Of a stretch of DNA of 64,000 nucleotides, positions 41,813-50,809 are shown in pieces. The DNA lies in contig OZ245364.1 of assembly GCA_965226545.1 (NCBI GenBank), forward strand, positions 372,001-436,000. Direction: 5' to 3'. The position numbers were made by a program, and so were the translations under genes. Numbering within the stretch: the first letter of the stretch is position 1; each line of letters opens with the position of its first letter. The notes below the pieces were generated by a model. The model saw only the letters and a list, made by a program, of their open reading frames with translations, had not been told where the DNA came from and ran no database searches. This stretch comes from JAHRAW01 sp965226545. Its GTDB lineage: Bacteria; Pseudomonadota; Gammaproteobacteria; Arenicellales; Poriferihabitantaceae.

Positions 41813-43284
41813 GTAAAGTTATGTCCGCGCGCCCTGTGCGAAAGCGTCCTTTACAAGTCGCCATCGTCGCCGGCGAACCGTCCGGCGACCTTCTGGCGGC
41901 CGGCTTGATGCGCGCGATGCGCAAACACTGCAAATGCAAATTCAGCGGCGTCGGCGGCAATCGCATGCGCGCGGCCGGCTGCAAATTATTGTTCGATATG
42001 CAACAACTCAACATCATCGGGCTCGACGGGCTGGTGTCGAAACTGCCCGGCATCCTGCGGCTTAAACAACAATTGCTGAGCGCGTGGCGGCGCAACCCGC
42101 CGGACATCTTTATCGGCGTAGACGCGCCGGATTTTAATTTGCCGTTGGCGCGCCAATTAAAAAAATGCGGCGTGCCGTGCGTACATTATGTCAGCCCGAC
42201 GGTGTGGGCTTGGCGCGGTTATCGCGTCAACAAAATCCGCGATTCCATCGACCACATGCTGGCGTTGTTTCCATTCGAAGTCGATTTTTATCGCCGCCAC
42301 AATATTGCGGTCGATTGCGTCGGGCATCCGATGGCTGATGAAATCGACCAACCGAATCGCGCGCGCGCGCGTCGCGCCTTGCGCATCGATGGCGCGCCGT
42401 TGATTGCATTATTGCCCGGCAGCCGGCGCGGCGAGATGCGTCGCCACGGCGCGCTGTTGTTGGATGCGGCGCAACACATCATTCGCGATATGCCAAACGC
42501 GCGGTTTGTTTTGCCGCTTGCCAATGATGCGGTCGCCGATGAATTTGCGCATGTTACGCCGCGCCCGCCGGACCCGCCGATTCGCGTGGTGCGCGGCAAG
42601 GCGCGCGAGGCGTTGGAGGCGTGCGATTTTGCGGTGCTGGCGTCCGGCACCGCCGCGCTCGAGGCCGCGTTGTTGCGCCGCGCGCACATCGTCGTCTATC
42701 GCGTCGCGCCGCTTGCCTATTGGCTGATACAGCGGTTGCGCCATGTCGATTATTATTCGATGCCGAATCAACTGTTGCCCGCGCCGACCGTGCCCGAACT
42801 CATCCAACGCCGCGCGACCGCCGTCAACATTGCGCGCGAATCGCAGGCGTTATGGGACGATGTTGAACGCCGCGAATTGTTGGAAACGCAATTTGCGCAA
42901 GTGCATGCCGCGTTAAAACAAAACACCAATGAACGCGCGGCGGAAATTGTGTTGCGGCTGGCGCAGGCCGGGGATTCGCAGGAAGCGTTGCGGGTGGATG
43001 CGCAGGTGGATGTGCAAGTTGATGCGGTGCGTGGTGCAAGTCAAAGTGTTAAGCAAAGTGCGAGTCGATGTGCACAACAAAGTGTTGCGCAAAGTGCAAG
43101 TCGAAGTGCAGAATCAAGTGCAAAGAAAACTGCAAAGAAAACTGCAAAGAAAAGTAAAAAGAAAAGTGTACAACAGCGCACCAAACAAGGTGCGCAGCAA
43201 GATGCACAACAAGATGCAAACCAAAGTGTCAAACAAAGCGCCAAGCAACGTGCAAATGAACGTGCAAATGAAAGTGCGAAGTGA
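41809..43284 (+). CDS. lpxB: Lipid-A-disaccharide synthase with a low-complexity C-terminal tail
   Basis: Residues 1-386 are a complete LpxB (VAIVAGEPSGDLLAAGLM, IGVDAPDFNLPLA, VHYVSPTVWAWR, FPFEVDFY, VGHPMADEI, LLPGSRRGEMRRH, SGTAALEAALL, MPNQLLPAPTVPELIQ). It joins UDP-diacylglucosamine and lipid X. Residues 390-491 are a tail of Ser, Gln, Lys, Ala, Val and Arg (words QSVKQSA, KKTAKK, QQDAQQDA) encoded by an AAGTGCAA-type repeat array. The array goes on beyond the stop codon into the next intergenic region, so the tail is probably a consequence of repeat spread, not an LpxB function. E. coli LpxB has 382 residues. Confidence 0.94.
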   Translation: MSKVMSARPVRKRPLQVAIVAGEPSGDLLAAGLMRAMRKHCKCKFSGVGGNRMRAAGCKLLFDMQQLNIIGLDGLVSKLPGILRLKQQLLSAWRRNPPDIFIGVDAPDFNLPLARQLKKCGVPCVHYVSPTVWAWRGYRVNKIRDSIDHMLALFPFEVDFYRRHNIAVDCVGHPMADEIDQPNRARARRALRIDGAPLIALLPGSRRGEMRRHGALLLDAAQHIIRDMPNARFVLPLANDAVADEFAHVTPRPPDPPIRVVRGKAREALEACDFAVLASGTAALEAALLRRAHIVVYRVAPLAYWLIQRLRHVDYYSMPNQLLPAPTVPELIQRRATAVNIARESQALWDDVERRELLETQFAQVHAALKQNTNERAAEIVLRLAQAGDSQEALRVDAQVDVQVDAVRGASQSVKQSASRCAQQSVAQSASRSAESSAKKTAKKTAKKSKKKSVQQRTKQGAQQDAQQDANQSVKQSAKQRANERANESAK

Positions 43285-43484
43285 AATGCAAATCAAAGTG
43301 CACATCAAAGTGCACATGACAATGCAAATTACAATGCAAACTAAAATGCAAAACCAATCATCAAACAATGCGCGGCATTATTCGAAGTGCGGCATTAATT
43401 ATGTACGCGACAGTGTGCGCGTTACTGTGCGTGACAATTCGTACAACAATTCGCCCGTCAATCCGCCCGTCAATCCGCACAACA
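42976..43484 (+). repeat. Degenerate AAGTGCAA-type repeat array across the lpxB stop codon
   Basis: From about 42976 to 43380 the DNA is made of degenerate words AAGTGC(A)A, ATGCAAAT and CAAAGTGC. The lpxB stop at 43282-43284 lies inside the array without any change of sequence character. From 43400 to 43480 the words change to ACAATTCG/GTCAATCCGCCC, and the array ends right at the rnhB start codon. No gene was found in 43285-43484. Confidence 0.85.
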
Positions 43485-44066
43485 ATGCGCGCGATTGAAT
43501 TAATTGCCGGGGTGGATGAAGCCGGGCGCGGGCCGTTGGCCGGTCCGGTGGTGGCGGCGGCGGCGGTGTTGGATGTTAATCATCCGATTGACGGGTTGGA
43601 TGATTCGAAAAAACTTTCGCCGACGGTGCGCGCGCAACTCGAAGGCGCGATTAAACGGCGCGCGTTGTATTGGGCGATTGGTCAAGCCAGCGTCGCCGAG
43701 ATTGACGCGCTTAACATTCTTGGCGCGACGATGTTGGCGATGCGCCGCGCGGTGATTGCGCTTGGCGTTATGCCGACGCGCGCGTTGGTCGATGGCAACC
43801 GCAAACCGCAATTGCCGTGTGCGGTGCGCACGATAGTCGGCGGCGATGCATTGATTGCCGAAATTTCGGCGGCGTCGATACTCGCCAAACAGGCGCGCGA
43901 CCGAATGATGATTGCGTTGTCGGCGGCGCATCCACAATACGGTTTCGACCGCCACAAAGGCTATCCAACGCGCGCGCATTTGGATGCATTGCATCGGTAT
44001 GGCGTATGCGCGCATCATCGCCGCAGTTATGCGCCGGTGCGTCGCGCCTTGGGGCGGGCAAAATGA
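43485..44066 (+). CDS. rnhB: Ribonuclease HII
   Basis: A 193-residue enzyme removing ribonucleotides from DNA (198 in E. coli). Active-site residues: Asp-Glu in AGVDEAGRGPLAGPV (D11, E12), Asp in RALVDGNRKP, and a further Asp in ASILAKQARDRMM. YGFDRHKGYPTRAHLDAL is typical of the C-terminus. ATG 43485 gives the normal N-terminus; a longer frame upstream translates the repeat array. The stop overlaps the dnaE start (ATGA), a common rnhB-dnaE coupling. Confidence 0.95.
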   Translation: MRAIELIAGVDEAGRGPLAGPVVAAAAVLDVNHPIDGLDDSKKLSPTVRAQLEGAIKRRALYWAIGQASVAEIDALNILGATMLAMRRAVIALGVMPTRALVDGNRKPQLPCAVRTIVGGDALIAEISAASILAKQARDRMMIALSAAHPQYGFDRHKGYPTRAHLDALHRYGVCAHHRRSYAPVRRALGRAK

Positions 44067-47000
44067 GCGACTTCGTTCATCTGCATCTGCATTCGGAATA
44101 TTCGCTGGCTGACGGCATCGTGCGTCTCGATGCATTGGCGCAAGCGGCGTCAACGCACGGCATGAGTGCGGTGGCGTTGACCGACCTTGCCAATGTGCAT
44201 GGCGCGATTAAATTTTATCGCGCCTGTTGCGCGCATGGAATCAAACCGTTAATTGGCTGCGACGCTTGGGTCGAGAATCCGTTGGCGTCTGAACAAATCG
44301 ACCGGATGATTTTATTGTGCTTGGATAATCGCGGCTATCAAAACTTAAGTCGATTGTTGACCGAAGCGCATCTGCGCGGGCGGCGACAGGGCAAGCCGGT
44401 GATTAACTGGGCGCATTTGCGCGAATGGAACGGCGGCTTGTTGGGGTTGTTGGATGACCAAGACGGCGCGTTGGCGAATGCATCGAATAATGATGCGCAA
44501 CACGACAAATTAATCGGCGCGTTTGCACAATTGTTTGGCGACCGGTTGTATCTGCAAATCAGCCGCGTACATCGGCGCGGCGAGGAAAAATACATCGCGC
44601 GCGCCAAACGCGCCGCGCATGCAAACGGCGTCGGCTTGGTCGCCACCAATCGCGTCGAGTTCATCAGCGAATCCGAATTCGATGCGCATGAGATTCGCAT
44701 CTGCATCAACGATGGGCGGGTGCTGCAGGATCCGCGTCGTCCGCGGCGATTTACCGAATCGCAACATCTTAAAACCGGCGAAGCGATGGCGGAGTTATTC
44801 GCCGATGCGCCTGAGGCGATTGAAAACACCGCGCAAATTGCGCGCCGATGCAATGTATTTTTTGATTTCGACCAACATCATCTGCCGGCCTATCCGGATG
44901 CCGGCGATGAATCGGTCGAACAAATTTTGCGACGACTCGCCGAACAAGGCTTGCGCGAACGCCTCGATGCGGTGCCTGCGGTTGACAAAGACGAAGTCGA
45001 AGTCGAAGTCGAAAATAAAAACAAAAATAAAAATAAAAATAAAAACAAAGTCGCTGCCGGCGACGTTGACGTTGACATCGACATCGACGACCGCGCATAC
45101 ACCGAACGTCTCGATATGGAATTGTCGGTGATTGAGAAGATGGGCTATCCGGGCTATTTTTTAATTGTCGCCGATTTCATTCGTTGGGCAAAACAAAACG
45201 GCATTCCGGTCGGCCCCGGGCGCGGCTCGGGCGCGGGTTCCTTGGTCGCGTGGGCGACCGGCATCACCGAGATTAATCCGCTGCAATACGGATTGCTGTT
45301 CGAACGGTTTTTGAATCCGGAGCGGGTGTCGCTGCCGGATTTCGACATCGATTTTTGCGTCGACGGTCGCGACCGCGTCATCGAATATGTCACCCAACGT
45401 TACGGTCGCGACCAAGTCGCGCAAATCATCACCTTCGGCACGATGGCGGCCAAAGCGGTGGTGCGCGATGTTGGGCGAGTGATGGGCATGCCGTACGGGT
45501 TTGTCGACCAAGTCGCCAAGTTGATTCCGTTCGAATTGCAAATGACCTTGGATAAGGCGCTTGCGCAGGAAGAGGCGCTTGCCAAACGCTATCGCATCGA
45601 ACCCGAAATCCAAACGCTTATCGACAGTGCGCGCCAACTCGAAGGCATCGCGCGCAATGCCGGCAAGCACGCCGGCGGCGTGGTGATTGCGCCGAGTGCG
45701 CTCAGCGATTACGCGCCGCTGTACGCCGATGCGCAATTGGCGCAGGCGATTACCCAATGGGACAAGGACGACCTCGAGGCGATTGGCTTGGTCAAGTTTG
45801 ATTTTTTGGGGCTGCGCACGTTGACGATTATCGAATCGGCGGTGACGATGATTAACGAACAAGCCTGCGATGCGCCGCCGCTGGATATTAAACAAATTCC
45901 GTTGGACGATGCGCCGACCTATAAACTCATCCAAAAAGCCAACACCACCGCGATATTCCAAATCGAATCGCGCGGCGTTAAGGAAATCATCACGCGATTG
46001 TTGCCGGATAAGTTTGACGACTTGGTGGCGTTGATGGCGTTGTATCGACCGGGGCCGTTGCAATCCGGAATGGTCGAGGATTTTATCGACCGCAAACACG
46101 GGCGACAAAAAATCACTTATCCGCACGCCGCGCTTGCGCCGATTCTCGAATCGACTTACGGCGTGATTTTGTATCAAGAGCAGGTGATGCAAATTGCGCA
46201 AACGCTTGCCGGCTACAGCATCGGCGCATCCGATTTATTGCGTCAAGCGATGGGCAAAAAGAAAACCGAAACGATGAAGCAACAACGCGCGGTGTTTCGC
46301 GACGGTGCGGTGGCGCGCGACGTGCCGCGGCGATTGGCGGAACAAATTTTTGACTTGATGGAAAAATTCGCCGCCTACGGTTTTAATAAATCGCATTCGG
46401 TCGCCTATGCGCAAATCGCCTATCACACCGCGTGGCTCAAGACGCATCATCCGGCGGCGTTTATGGCAGCGACATTGTCATCCGAGATGAACACCGACAA
46501 GATTGTGGATTTACTCGCCGATTGCGATAAACAAAAATTGCCCGATAAACAAAAGTTGACGGTGAAGCCGCCGGACATCAACATCTGCCGACACGGTTTT
46601 CATTCGGTCGATGCGCAAACCATTTCCTTCGGCTTGGGCGCGATTAAGGGCATCGGCAAAAACGTCAGCGAATTGGTCGAGAGCGAACGCGCGCGCGGCG
46701 GGGCGTTCGAGGATGTGTACGATTTATGCCGCCGCCTCGACCCGCACATCGTCACCAAACGAGTCATCGAAGTGCTCGCCAAAAGCGGCGCGCTTGATGC
46801 ATTCGTCGACCACAAAACCGGCTTGCGCGCATCATTGGTCGCGGGCATCGCCGATGCAATGCAAGCCGCCGAACAACGTCAACAAACCCGCGACAGCGGA
46901 CAAATCGATATTTTTGGCGAAGTCAAAAAAGCGCCGCTCCCGAGCAAAGCCGCGTTGGTTGAATGGAATGAGGCGCAAATACTCGCCGCCGAAAAGGAAA

Positions 47001-47701
47001 CCTTGGGGCTGTATTTCAGCGGTCATCCATACACCCGCTATCGCGGCGAATTGGCCGGCGTCGGGCGGCGCACGCCGCCGGCCGAACCCGGCAAGAGCGG
47101 ATTGTTTGCCGGCTTGGTGACCGCGATTCGCATCACCAAAACCCGGCGCGGCAAAATGGCGATTGCGGTGTTGGACAACGCTGATGCGCGCGTCGAGGTG
47201 CGGTTATACGCGGAAAAATTAAATCGCTATCGAGATTTTCTTAAAAAGGAAAACGTGCTGATTGTCTTCGGCGAATTCGGCGTCGATGAGTTAACCGGCG
47301 GCGCACAAATGCGCGCCGATGCGGTCGCCGATTTGGATGCATTTCGCGCCGGTTGTTTGCGCTCGATTCGCCTGACCTTAAGCGAACAACAATTGCCGGC
47401 TGATGCGATGCAATCGATGCACGACATTTTGTCGAAATGGCGCGGCGGCTCGGTCGCGGTTACGTTGCGCTATCAACGCGCCAACGGCGAAACCGGCGAT
47501 TTACAACTCGGCAAACAATGGCGCGTGCAACCCAAACAAACGCTGTTCGATTCGCTTGCGCATTTTGTCGGCGCGGATAATTTAAGTTATGAATACGACA
47601 CGTCGAAGTTAACCAACGGCGCGGCGGCAAGTTCACATGCAAATTCACGCATGCGCGCCGGCAAAAGTTCGAATTTTCGTTCGAATGCAAGTGCGGGTTA
47701 A
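44063..47701 (+). CDS. dnaE: DNA polymerase III alpha subunit with a repeat insertion
   Basis: A 1212-residue replicative polymerase (E. coli: 1160). PHP domain from the start (FVHLHLHSEYSLADG, ALTDLANVHGAIKFY). Palm with GPGRGSGAGSLVAWATGI and the catalytic PDFDIDFCVDGRDRVI (about residues 425-430). Then AAKAVVRDVGRVMG, YRPGPLQSGM, YQEQVMQIAQ, the beta-clamp and helix-hairpin-helix parts (GLGAIKGIGK) and an OB domain. The chain ends in a Ser/Ala-rich tail. Residues about 310-343 are an extra stretch (E-V repeats, N-K repeats, then D-V/D-I repeats) placed just before RLDMELSVIEKMGYPGYFLIV. Since the polymerase is essential, this insertion must be tolerated. Confidence 0.97.
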   Translation: MSDFVHLHLHSEYSLADGIVRLDALAQAASTHGMSAVALTDLANVHGAIKFYRACCAHGIKPLIGCDAWVENPLASEQIDRMILLCLDNRGYQNLSRLLTEAHLRGRRQGKPVINWAHLREWNGGLLGLLDDQDGALANASNNDAQHDKLIGAFAQLFGDRLYLQISRVHRRGEEKYIARAKRAAHANGVGLVATNRVEFISESEFDAHEIRICINDGRVLQDPRRPRRFTESQHLKTGEAMAELFADAPEAIENTAQIARRCNVFFDFDQHHLPAYPDAGDESVEQILRRLAEQGLRERLDAVPAVDKDEVEVEVENKNKNKNKNKNKVAAGDVDVDIDIDDRAYTERLDMELSVIEKMGYPGYFLIVADFIRWAKQNGIPVGPGRGSGAGSLVAWATGITEINPLQYGLLFERFLNPERVSLPDFDIDFCVDGRDRVIEYVTQRYGRDQVAQIITFGTMAAKAVVRDVGRVMGMPYGFVDQVAKLIPFELQMTLDKALAQEEALAKRYRIEPEIQTLIDSARQLEGIARNAGKHAGGVVIAPSALSDYAPLYADAQLAQAITQWDKDDLEAIGLVKFDFLGLRTLTIIESAVTMINEQACDAPPLDIKQIPLDDAPTYKLIQKANTTAIFQIESRGVKEIITRLLPDKFDDLVALMALYRPGPLQSGMVEDFIDRKHGRQKITYPHAALAPILESTYGVILYQEQVMQIAQTLAGYSIGASDLLRQAMGKKKTETMKQQRAVFRDGAVARDVPRRLAEQIFDLMEKFAAYGFNKSHSVAYAQIAYHTAWLKTHHPAAFMAATLSSEMNTDKIVDLLADCDKQKLPDKQKLTVKPPDINICRHGFHSVDAQTISFGLGAIKGIGKNVSELVESERARGGAFEDVYDLCRRLDPHIVTKRVIEVLAKSGALDAFVDHKTGLRASLVAGIADAMQAAEQRQQTRDSGQIDIFGEVKKAPLPSKAALVEWNEAQILAAEKETLGLYFSGHPYTRYRGELAGVGRRTPPAEPGKSGLFAGLVTAIRITKTRRGKMAIAVLDNADARVEVRLYAEKLNRYRDFLKKENVLIVFGEFGVDELTGGAQMRADAVADLDAFRAGCLRSIRLTLSEQQLPADAMQSMHDILSKWRGGSVAVTLRYQRANGETGDLQLGKQWRVQPKQTLFDSLAHFVGADNLSYEYDTSKLTNGAAASSHANSRMRAGKSSNFRSNASAG
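44991..45091 (+). repeat. In-frame simple repeats inside dnaE
   Basis: Three consecutive short arrays: GAAGTC (6-base unit), then AAAAAC/AAAAAT (6-base unit), then GACGTT/GACATC (6-base unit). All are hexanucleotide repeats and so keep the reading frame, but they are different in sequence, which suggests separate expansions at one tolerated site. Confidence 0.9.
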
Positions 47702-48016
47702 AGGTGCAGGTGCAAGTGCAAGTGCAAATATAAGTGCAGGTTAAAAGTACAAGTGCAAGTACAAGTGTTAAGTGCAAATACAAATACAAATACAAATACA
47801 AATGCAAATGCAAGTTAAAAGTAAAAGTACACGTGCAAGTACAAATACAAATAAAAAGTACAAGTTAAAAATACAAACACAAAAATATTAATGTTGTTGA
47901 TGACAATGCCAACCATCGCGAAGTTAAGTTGATAATTTAACAATACTTAATAACCCTTAATAACACTTAATAACGCTTGATAATTGCACCACCAACAACA
48001 ACTTCGCCGCCAACAA
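47702..48016 (+). repeat. Intergenic array of degenerate GTGCAA/GTACAA/ATACAA hexamers
   Basis: After the dnaE stop the sequence to about 47885 is an almost continuous array of 6-base words (GTGCAA, GTACAA, ATACAA, ATGCAA), interrupted by GTTAAAA. The remainder to 48016 is AT-rich with TAATAACACTTAATAACGC-type repeats. No gene and no typical terminator were found here, although two converging genes end in it. Confidence 0.85.
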
Positions 48017-48688
48017 CTACCCTTCACCTCGCGCCGTCATTGTCGCCGGCAATTCACCGCATTCAATTTCGCGCAATTCACCGTTGCCGGGCCACGGTCG
48101 GTCGGTTAAGGCATTACCGTCCGCGGCGACCGCTTCGAGCCATTGCGCCGGGCCGATGGCGCGATATTCGACGCCGATTTTTGCATCGGCGCCTTGTGCG
48201 AGAAGATGCGCGACGAATTGTTGCGCCAATGCATCTTGAGTGAAATAGCCGAGCGATACGCGCAAGTTGCCGCGCTGTTTATTTTCTCCGCGTTCGGTTT
48301 GGCTGAGATAATGGTCGACGCCGCGCGCGCGCAGCCATTCCATTAACGGCGCGGCATCGGCGCGCGAAGTAAACGGGCCCAAATACACCCGCAAGGCGCG
48401 CATCTCGCGGCGTTCATCGCGCACCGTGCGATGCGCTTTGATTCGTGCGCGTTGGATTCGCGCGATGGAAAGTTGCAGTTCGGTGTTGCGCGTAAACGGC
48501 CCGATGCGATAACAAATCACCGCGGCGTCGGCGCGGCGTTCGCGCGCTTCGGCAAGAATCTCATCGACCAAATGCATCGCCTCGCGATTGATGTCGCGCG
48601 CGCTGCGCGTATCGGCGCCGGGCGCGCTGACGCCCGACCAATACACCGCAACATTGGCGGCGAGCAACAACAACGCCAGCCACTTCAT
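48017..48688 (-). CDS. Membrane-anchored SPOR-like protein downstream of coaX
   Basis: A 223-residue protein with one N-terminal membrane segment (MKWLALLLLAANVAVYWSG) and an otherwise periplasmic body. The C-terminal half contains LRVYLGPFTSRADAAPLMEWLRARG and LRVSLGYFTQDALAQQFVAHLLAQGADA, the pattern of SPOR-type folds (a YxxxxGxF-like start, then a helix), which bind denuded peptidoglycan. It overlaps coaX by four bases (ATGA). A SPOR-type gene beside coaX is also known in other gammaproteobacteria. A role in cell-wall binding is inferred from the fold pattern only. Confidence 0.7.
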   Translation of the reverse strand: MKWLALLLLAANVAVYWSGVSAPGADTRSARDINREAMHLVDEILAEARERRADAAVICYRIGPFTRNTELQLSIARIQRARIKAHRTVRDERREMRALRVYLGPFTSRADAAPLMEWLRARGVDHYLSQTERGENKQRGNLRVSLGYFTQDALAQQFVAHLLAQGADAKIGVEYRAIGPAQWLEAVAADGNALTDRPWPGNGELREIECGELPATMTARGEG

Positions 48689-49662
48689 TGGTCGCCCCGC
48701 AATGCAATCTCGCGCACGCCGCGCAACACCAAGCCCTCGACCACTTCGCCGTCCATCGATTCATCCGCCAACGACAATTGCCGCGCCATCGCCGCGCCGT
48801 CTCCGCCGGTTATCAACAACCGAACCGCGCCGCCCAACGCAACCCGCTGTCGCGCAATCGCTTCGCCAACCCCGCCGCGCACCGCCAACCGCGCGCCGGC
48901 TGCAATCGCTGCGCCGGTGTTGGTTGCCAAGGCGGTTTGAGTTGCGTCGCCGCTTGTATCGTCGCTTGCATAGTCACTTGCATAGTCACTTGCATCATTA
49001 CTTTCATCGCCGCCGGTCGATGATGAATCATCGAATTGCGCGCACGATGAACTTGCATCATTGCCTTCATCGTCACCGGTCGATGATGAAGTATCGAATC
49101 GCGCGCGCGATGATTCGGTTAACTTCGATTCAGTTAACTTTGATTCAGGCAACGATGATTCACGCAACGATGATTCGCCGGCGTTACTTAATGCATCACG
49201 CACCGCAATCCGCGTATGCGCCGCCAATGCGGTATGCATCGAATGCCAGCCCGGCAAAATTACGCCGCCGCGAAACACGCCGTCGGCATCCAATGCATCA
49301 ATCGTTATCGCCGTGCCGGCATCCAGCACAATCGCCGCATGCGCGCCGCACAATGCGCGCGCGCCAATCAACGCCGCCCAACGGTCGTTGCCGAGCGTTT
49401 CGGCGTCGGCATATCGATTAATCACGCCGCATTGCGCACGGCGCGCGCGCACAAAATTCGGCGCCAACGACCAATGTCGCCGTGCATACCGCCCAAATTC
49501 ATCGGCCACCGGCGCGCGCGCAACACAAGACGCCCACACCGCACGCGGCTCAAGTTCGCGCATGCATCGCCAATCCGCCGGCGGCAATTCACACACCCCG
49601 CCCGCGCCGCGGTCGGTCGCCCATTTAACGCGGTGGTTGCCGATGTCGACGAAGAGATTCAT
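48685..49662 (-). CDS. coaX: Type III pantothenate kinase with an acidic repeat insertion
   Basis: A 325-residue enzyme phosphorylating pantothenate, the first step of coenzyme A synthesis. Motifs: FVDIGNHRVKWA (phosphate loop), INRYADAETLGNDRWAALIGA, IVLDAGTAITIDALD with the catalytic Asp, GGVILPGWHSM, and LLITGGDGAAMA. Usual length is about 245-260; the surplus is an insertion at residues 160-241 rich in Ser, Asp, Glu and Gly (words ESSLRESSLPES, SKLTE, SSSTGDDEGNDA twice, DYASDYASD). The insertion lies between GWHSMHTALAAHT and the conserved TNTGAAIAAG helix, a surface loop. It is next to birA, as in many gammaproteobacteria. Confidence 0.93.
   Translation of the reverse strand: MNLFVDIGNHRVKWATDRGAGGVCELPPADWRCMRELEPRAVWASCVARAPVADEFGRYARRHWSLAPNFVRARRAQCGVINRYADAETLGNDRWAALIGARALCGAHAAIVLDAGTAITIDALDADGVFRGGVILPGWHSMHTALAAHTRIAVRDALSNAGESSLRESSLPESKLTESKLTESSRARFDTSSSTGDDEGNDASSSCAQFDDSSSTGGDESNDASDYASDYASDDTSGDATQTALATNTGAAIAAGARLAVRGGVGEAIARQRVALGGAVRLLITGGDGAAMARQLSLADESMDGEVVEGLVLRGVREIALRGDQ
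48940..49185. repeat. In-frame repeat array inside coaX
   Basis: Several short repeats follow each other: TTAACTTCGATTCAG/TTAACTTTGATTCAG, two copies of a block around GCCGGTCGATGATGAA / ACCGGTCGATGATGAA spaced about 60 bases, and CTTGCATAGTCACTTGCATA. All keep the frame. The words TTAACTT and CACTTGCA are the same as in intergenic arrays of the window. Confidence 0.85.
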
Positions 49663-49999
49663 TTGTGATGCGGCCGGAAGGTGGCGTGATAATGATTGTA
49701 ATTTGGCGGTGCTAAGTTAATGCGCATCAATGCACTTGGATGCGATGAACGCGGCATTGTCGCCGATAATGCATGCGTTTGATTCGTAAATCGAATCGTA
49801 ATTGCGTCGACTGTCGATGAAGTGTGGGCAATCAATATTAACAAACCGATTCAGTTGCAGTGCATTGACGGTGCAAGTAAACGATGTCGACAAAACAAAC
49901 ACGGTCGTCAACGTTAACAGTGCAATAATTATTTAACCGCAATGCAACAACAACCAAACCAAAACCAAACAGTCACCACATTATTTTACGCCACCACCA
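49663..49999 (-). other. Intergenic region between birA and coaX
   Basis: These 337 bases carry no recognisable gene. They are AT-rich with scattered words such as CAATGCAACAACAACC and GATTCGTAAATCGAATCG (a near-palindrome at about 49782-49799). No clear promoter for coaX was identified. Confidence 0.5.
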
Positions 50000-50809
50000 T
50001 CACTCCACCGCGCGCAAACTTGCGTTCGCCGACACAATGCGTTGTTGGTTGCCGTCTCGGTTAATTAACAGCGCACCGTCTTTATCCGCGCCGCATACGG
50101 TTGCATAAAAAGTTTCATTGTCTTGATGAACGCGCACACGTTTATTCTGCAGGCAATGCAATGCGCGCCAACGGTCGGCGAAGGCGGCGAAGCCGTGTTG
50201 GCAAAATTGTTGCAATGCATTGCACTGCGCGATGATTAACGCCGCCGCCAATTCATCGCGGTCGATTTTAATGTCGGCGTCGGCGAAATTAATCGGCGCG
50301 GCGCCATTCGATTCGACCGATTCGACCGACGGTGATGACGATACATTGACGCCGACGCCGATGACCGCGAAGGCGTTGCGCACTTCGACCAACACGCCGC
50401 CGAGTTTTTTGCCGTGCAGCAATAAATCATTCGGCCATTTCAATCCCAACGCGCCTTGTTGAATCAATCGGTCGATGGCGTCGATATTTAAAGCGCGCAA
50501 TGCATCGATGCACGCCACGCCGCACGCCAACGACAACCCATCGACGCGCGTTGACGCGATGCGCCAGCCGAGTGACATTAGCAACGCGGCGGATTTTGCA
50601 TCGCGCCATTTGCGTCCGCGCCGCCCGCGTCCGGCGGTTTGGCGTTCGGCCAGCACCGCGCGCGCATGCGCATCGGCGCAATCCAACAGCATTCGATTGG
50701 TCGAATCGACTTCGTCTTCGCACTGCACGCGCCCGTCGACAATGCATGCGGCGCGGCGCAATTGCGCGTTAATGCGCGCGGCGTTGTGCGGCGGGCGGGC
50801 GGATGGCAT
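50000..50809 (-). CDS. birA: Biotin-[acetyl-CoA-carboxylase] ligase without DNA-binding domain
   Basis: A 269-residue biotin protein ligase. Motifs: DSTNRMLL, AERQTAGRGRRGRKW (biotinyl-AMP loop), LMSLGWR, LKWPNDLLLHGKKLGGVLVE with the catalytic Lys, and VIGVGVNV, followed by an SH3-like C-terminal domain. The N-terminal winged helix of E. coli BirA is missing, so it should not act as the bio repressor. A short SSPSVESVESNG stretch after GVNV looks like a small simple-sequence insertion. The start is the first ATG of the frame; the first 20 residues are not conserved. Confidence 0.92.
   Translation of the reverse strand: MPSARPPHNAARINAQLRRAACIVDGRVQCEDEVDSTNRMLLDCADAHARAVLAERQTAGRGRRGRKWRDAKSAALLMSLGWRIASTRVDGLSLACGVACIDALRALNIDAIDRLIQQGALGLKWPNDLLLHGKKLGGVLVEVRNAFAVIGVGVNVSSSPSVESVESNGAAPINFADADIKIDRDELAAALIIAQCNALQQFCQHGFAAFADRWRALHCLQNKRVRVHQDNETFYATVCGADKDGALLINRDGNQQRIVSANASLRAVE

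Noticed and set aside
43817..44062. Upstream extension of dnaE to 43817
   Set aside because: It overlaps rnhB in a different frame; ATG 44063 in the ATGA overlap gives the usual DnaE start.
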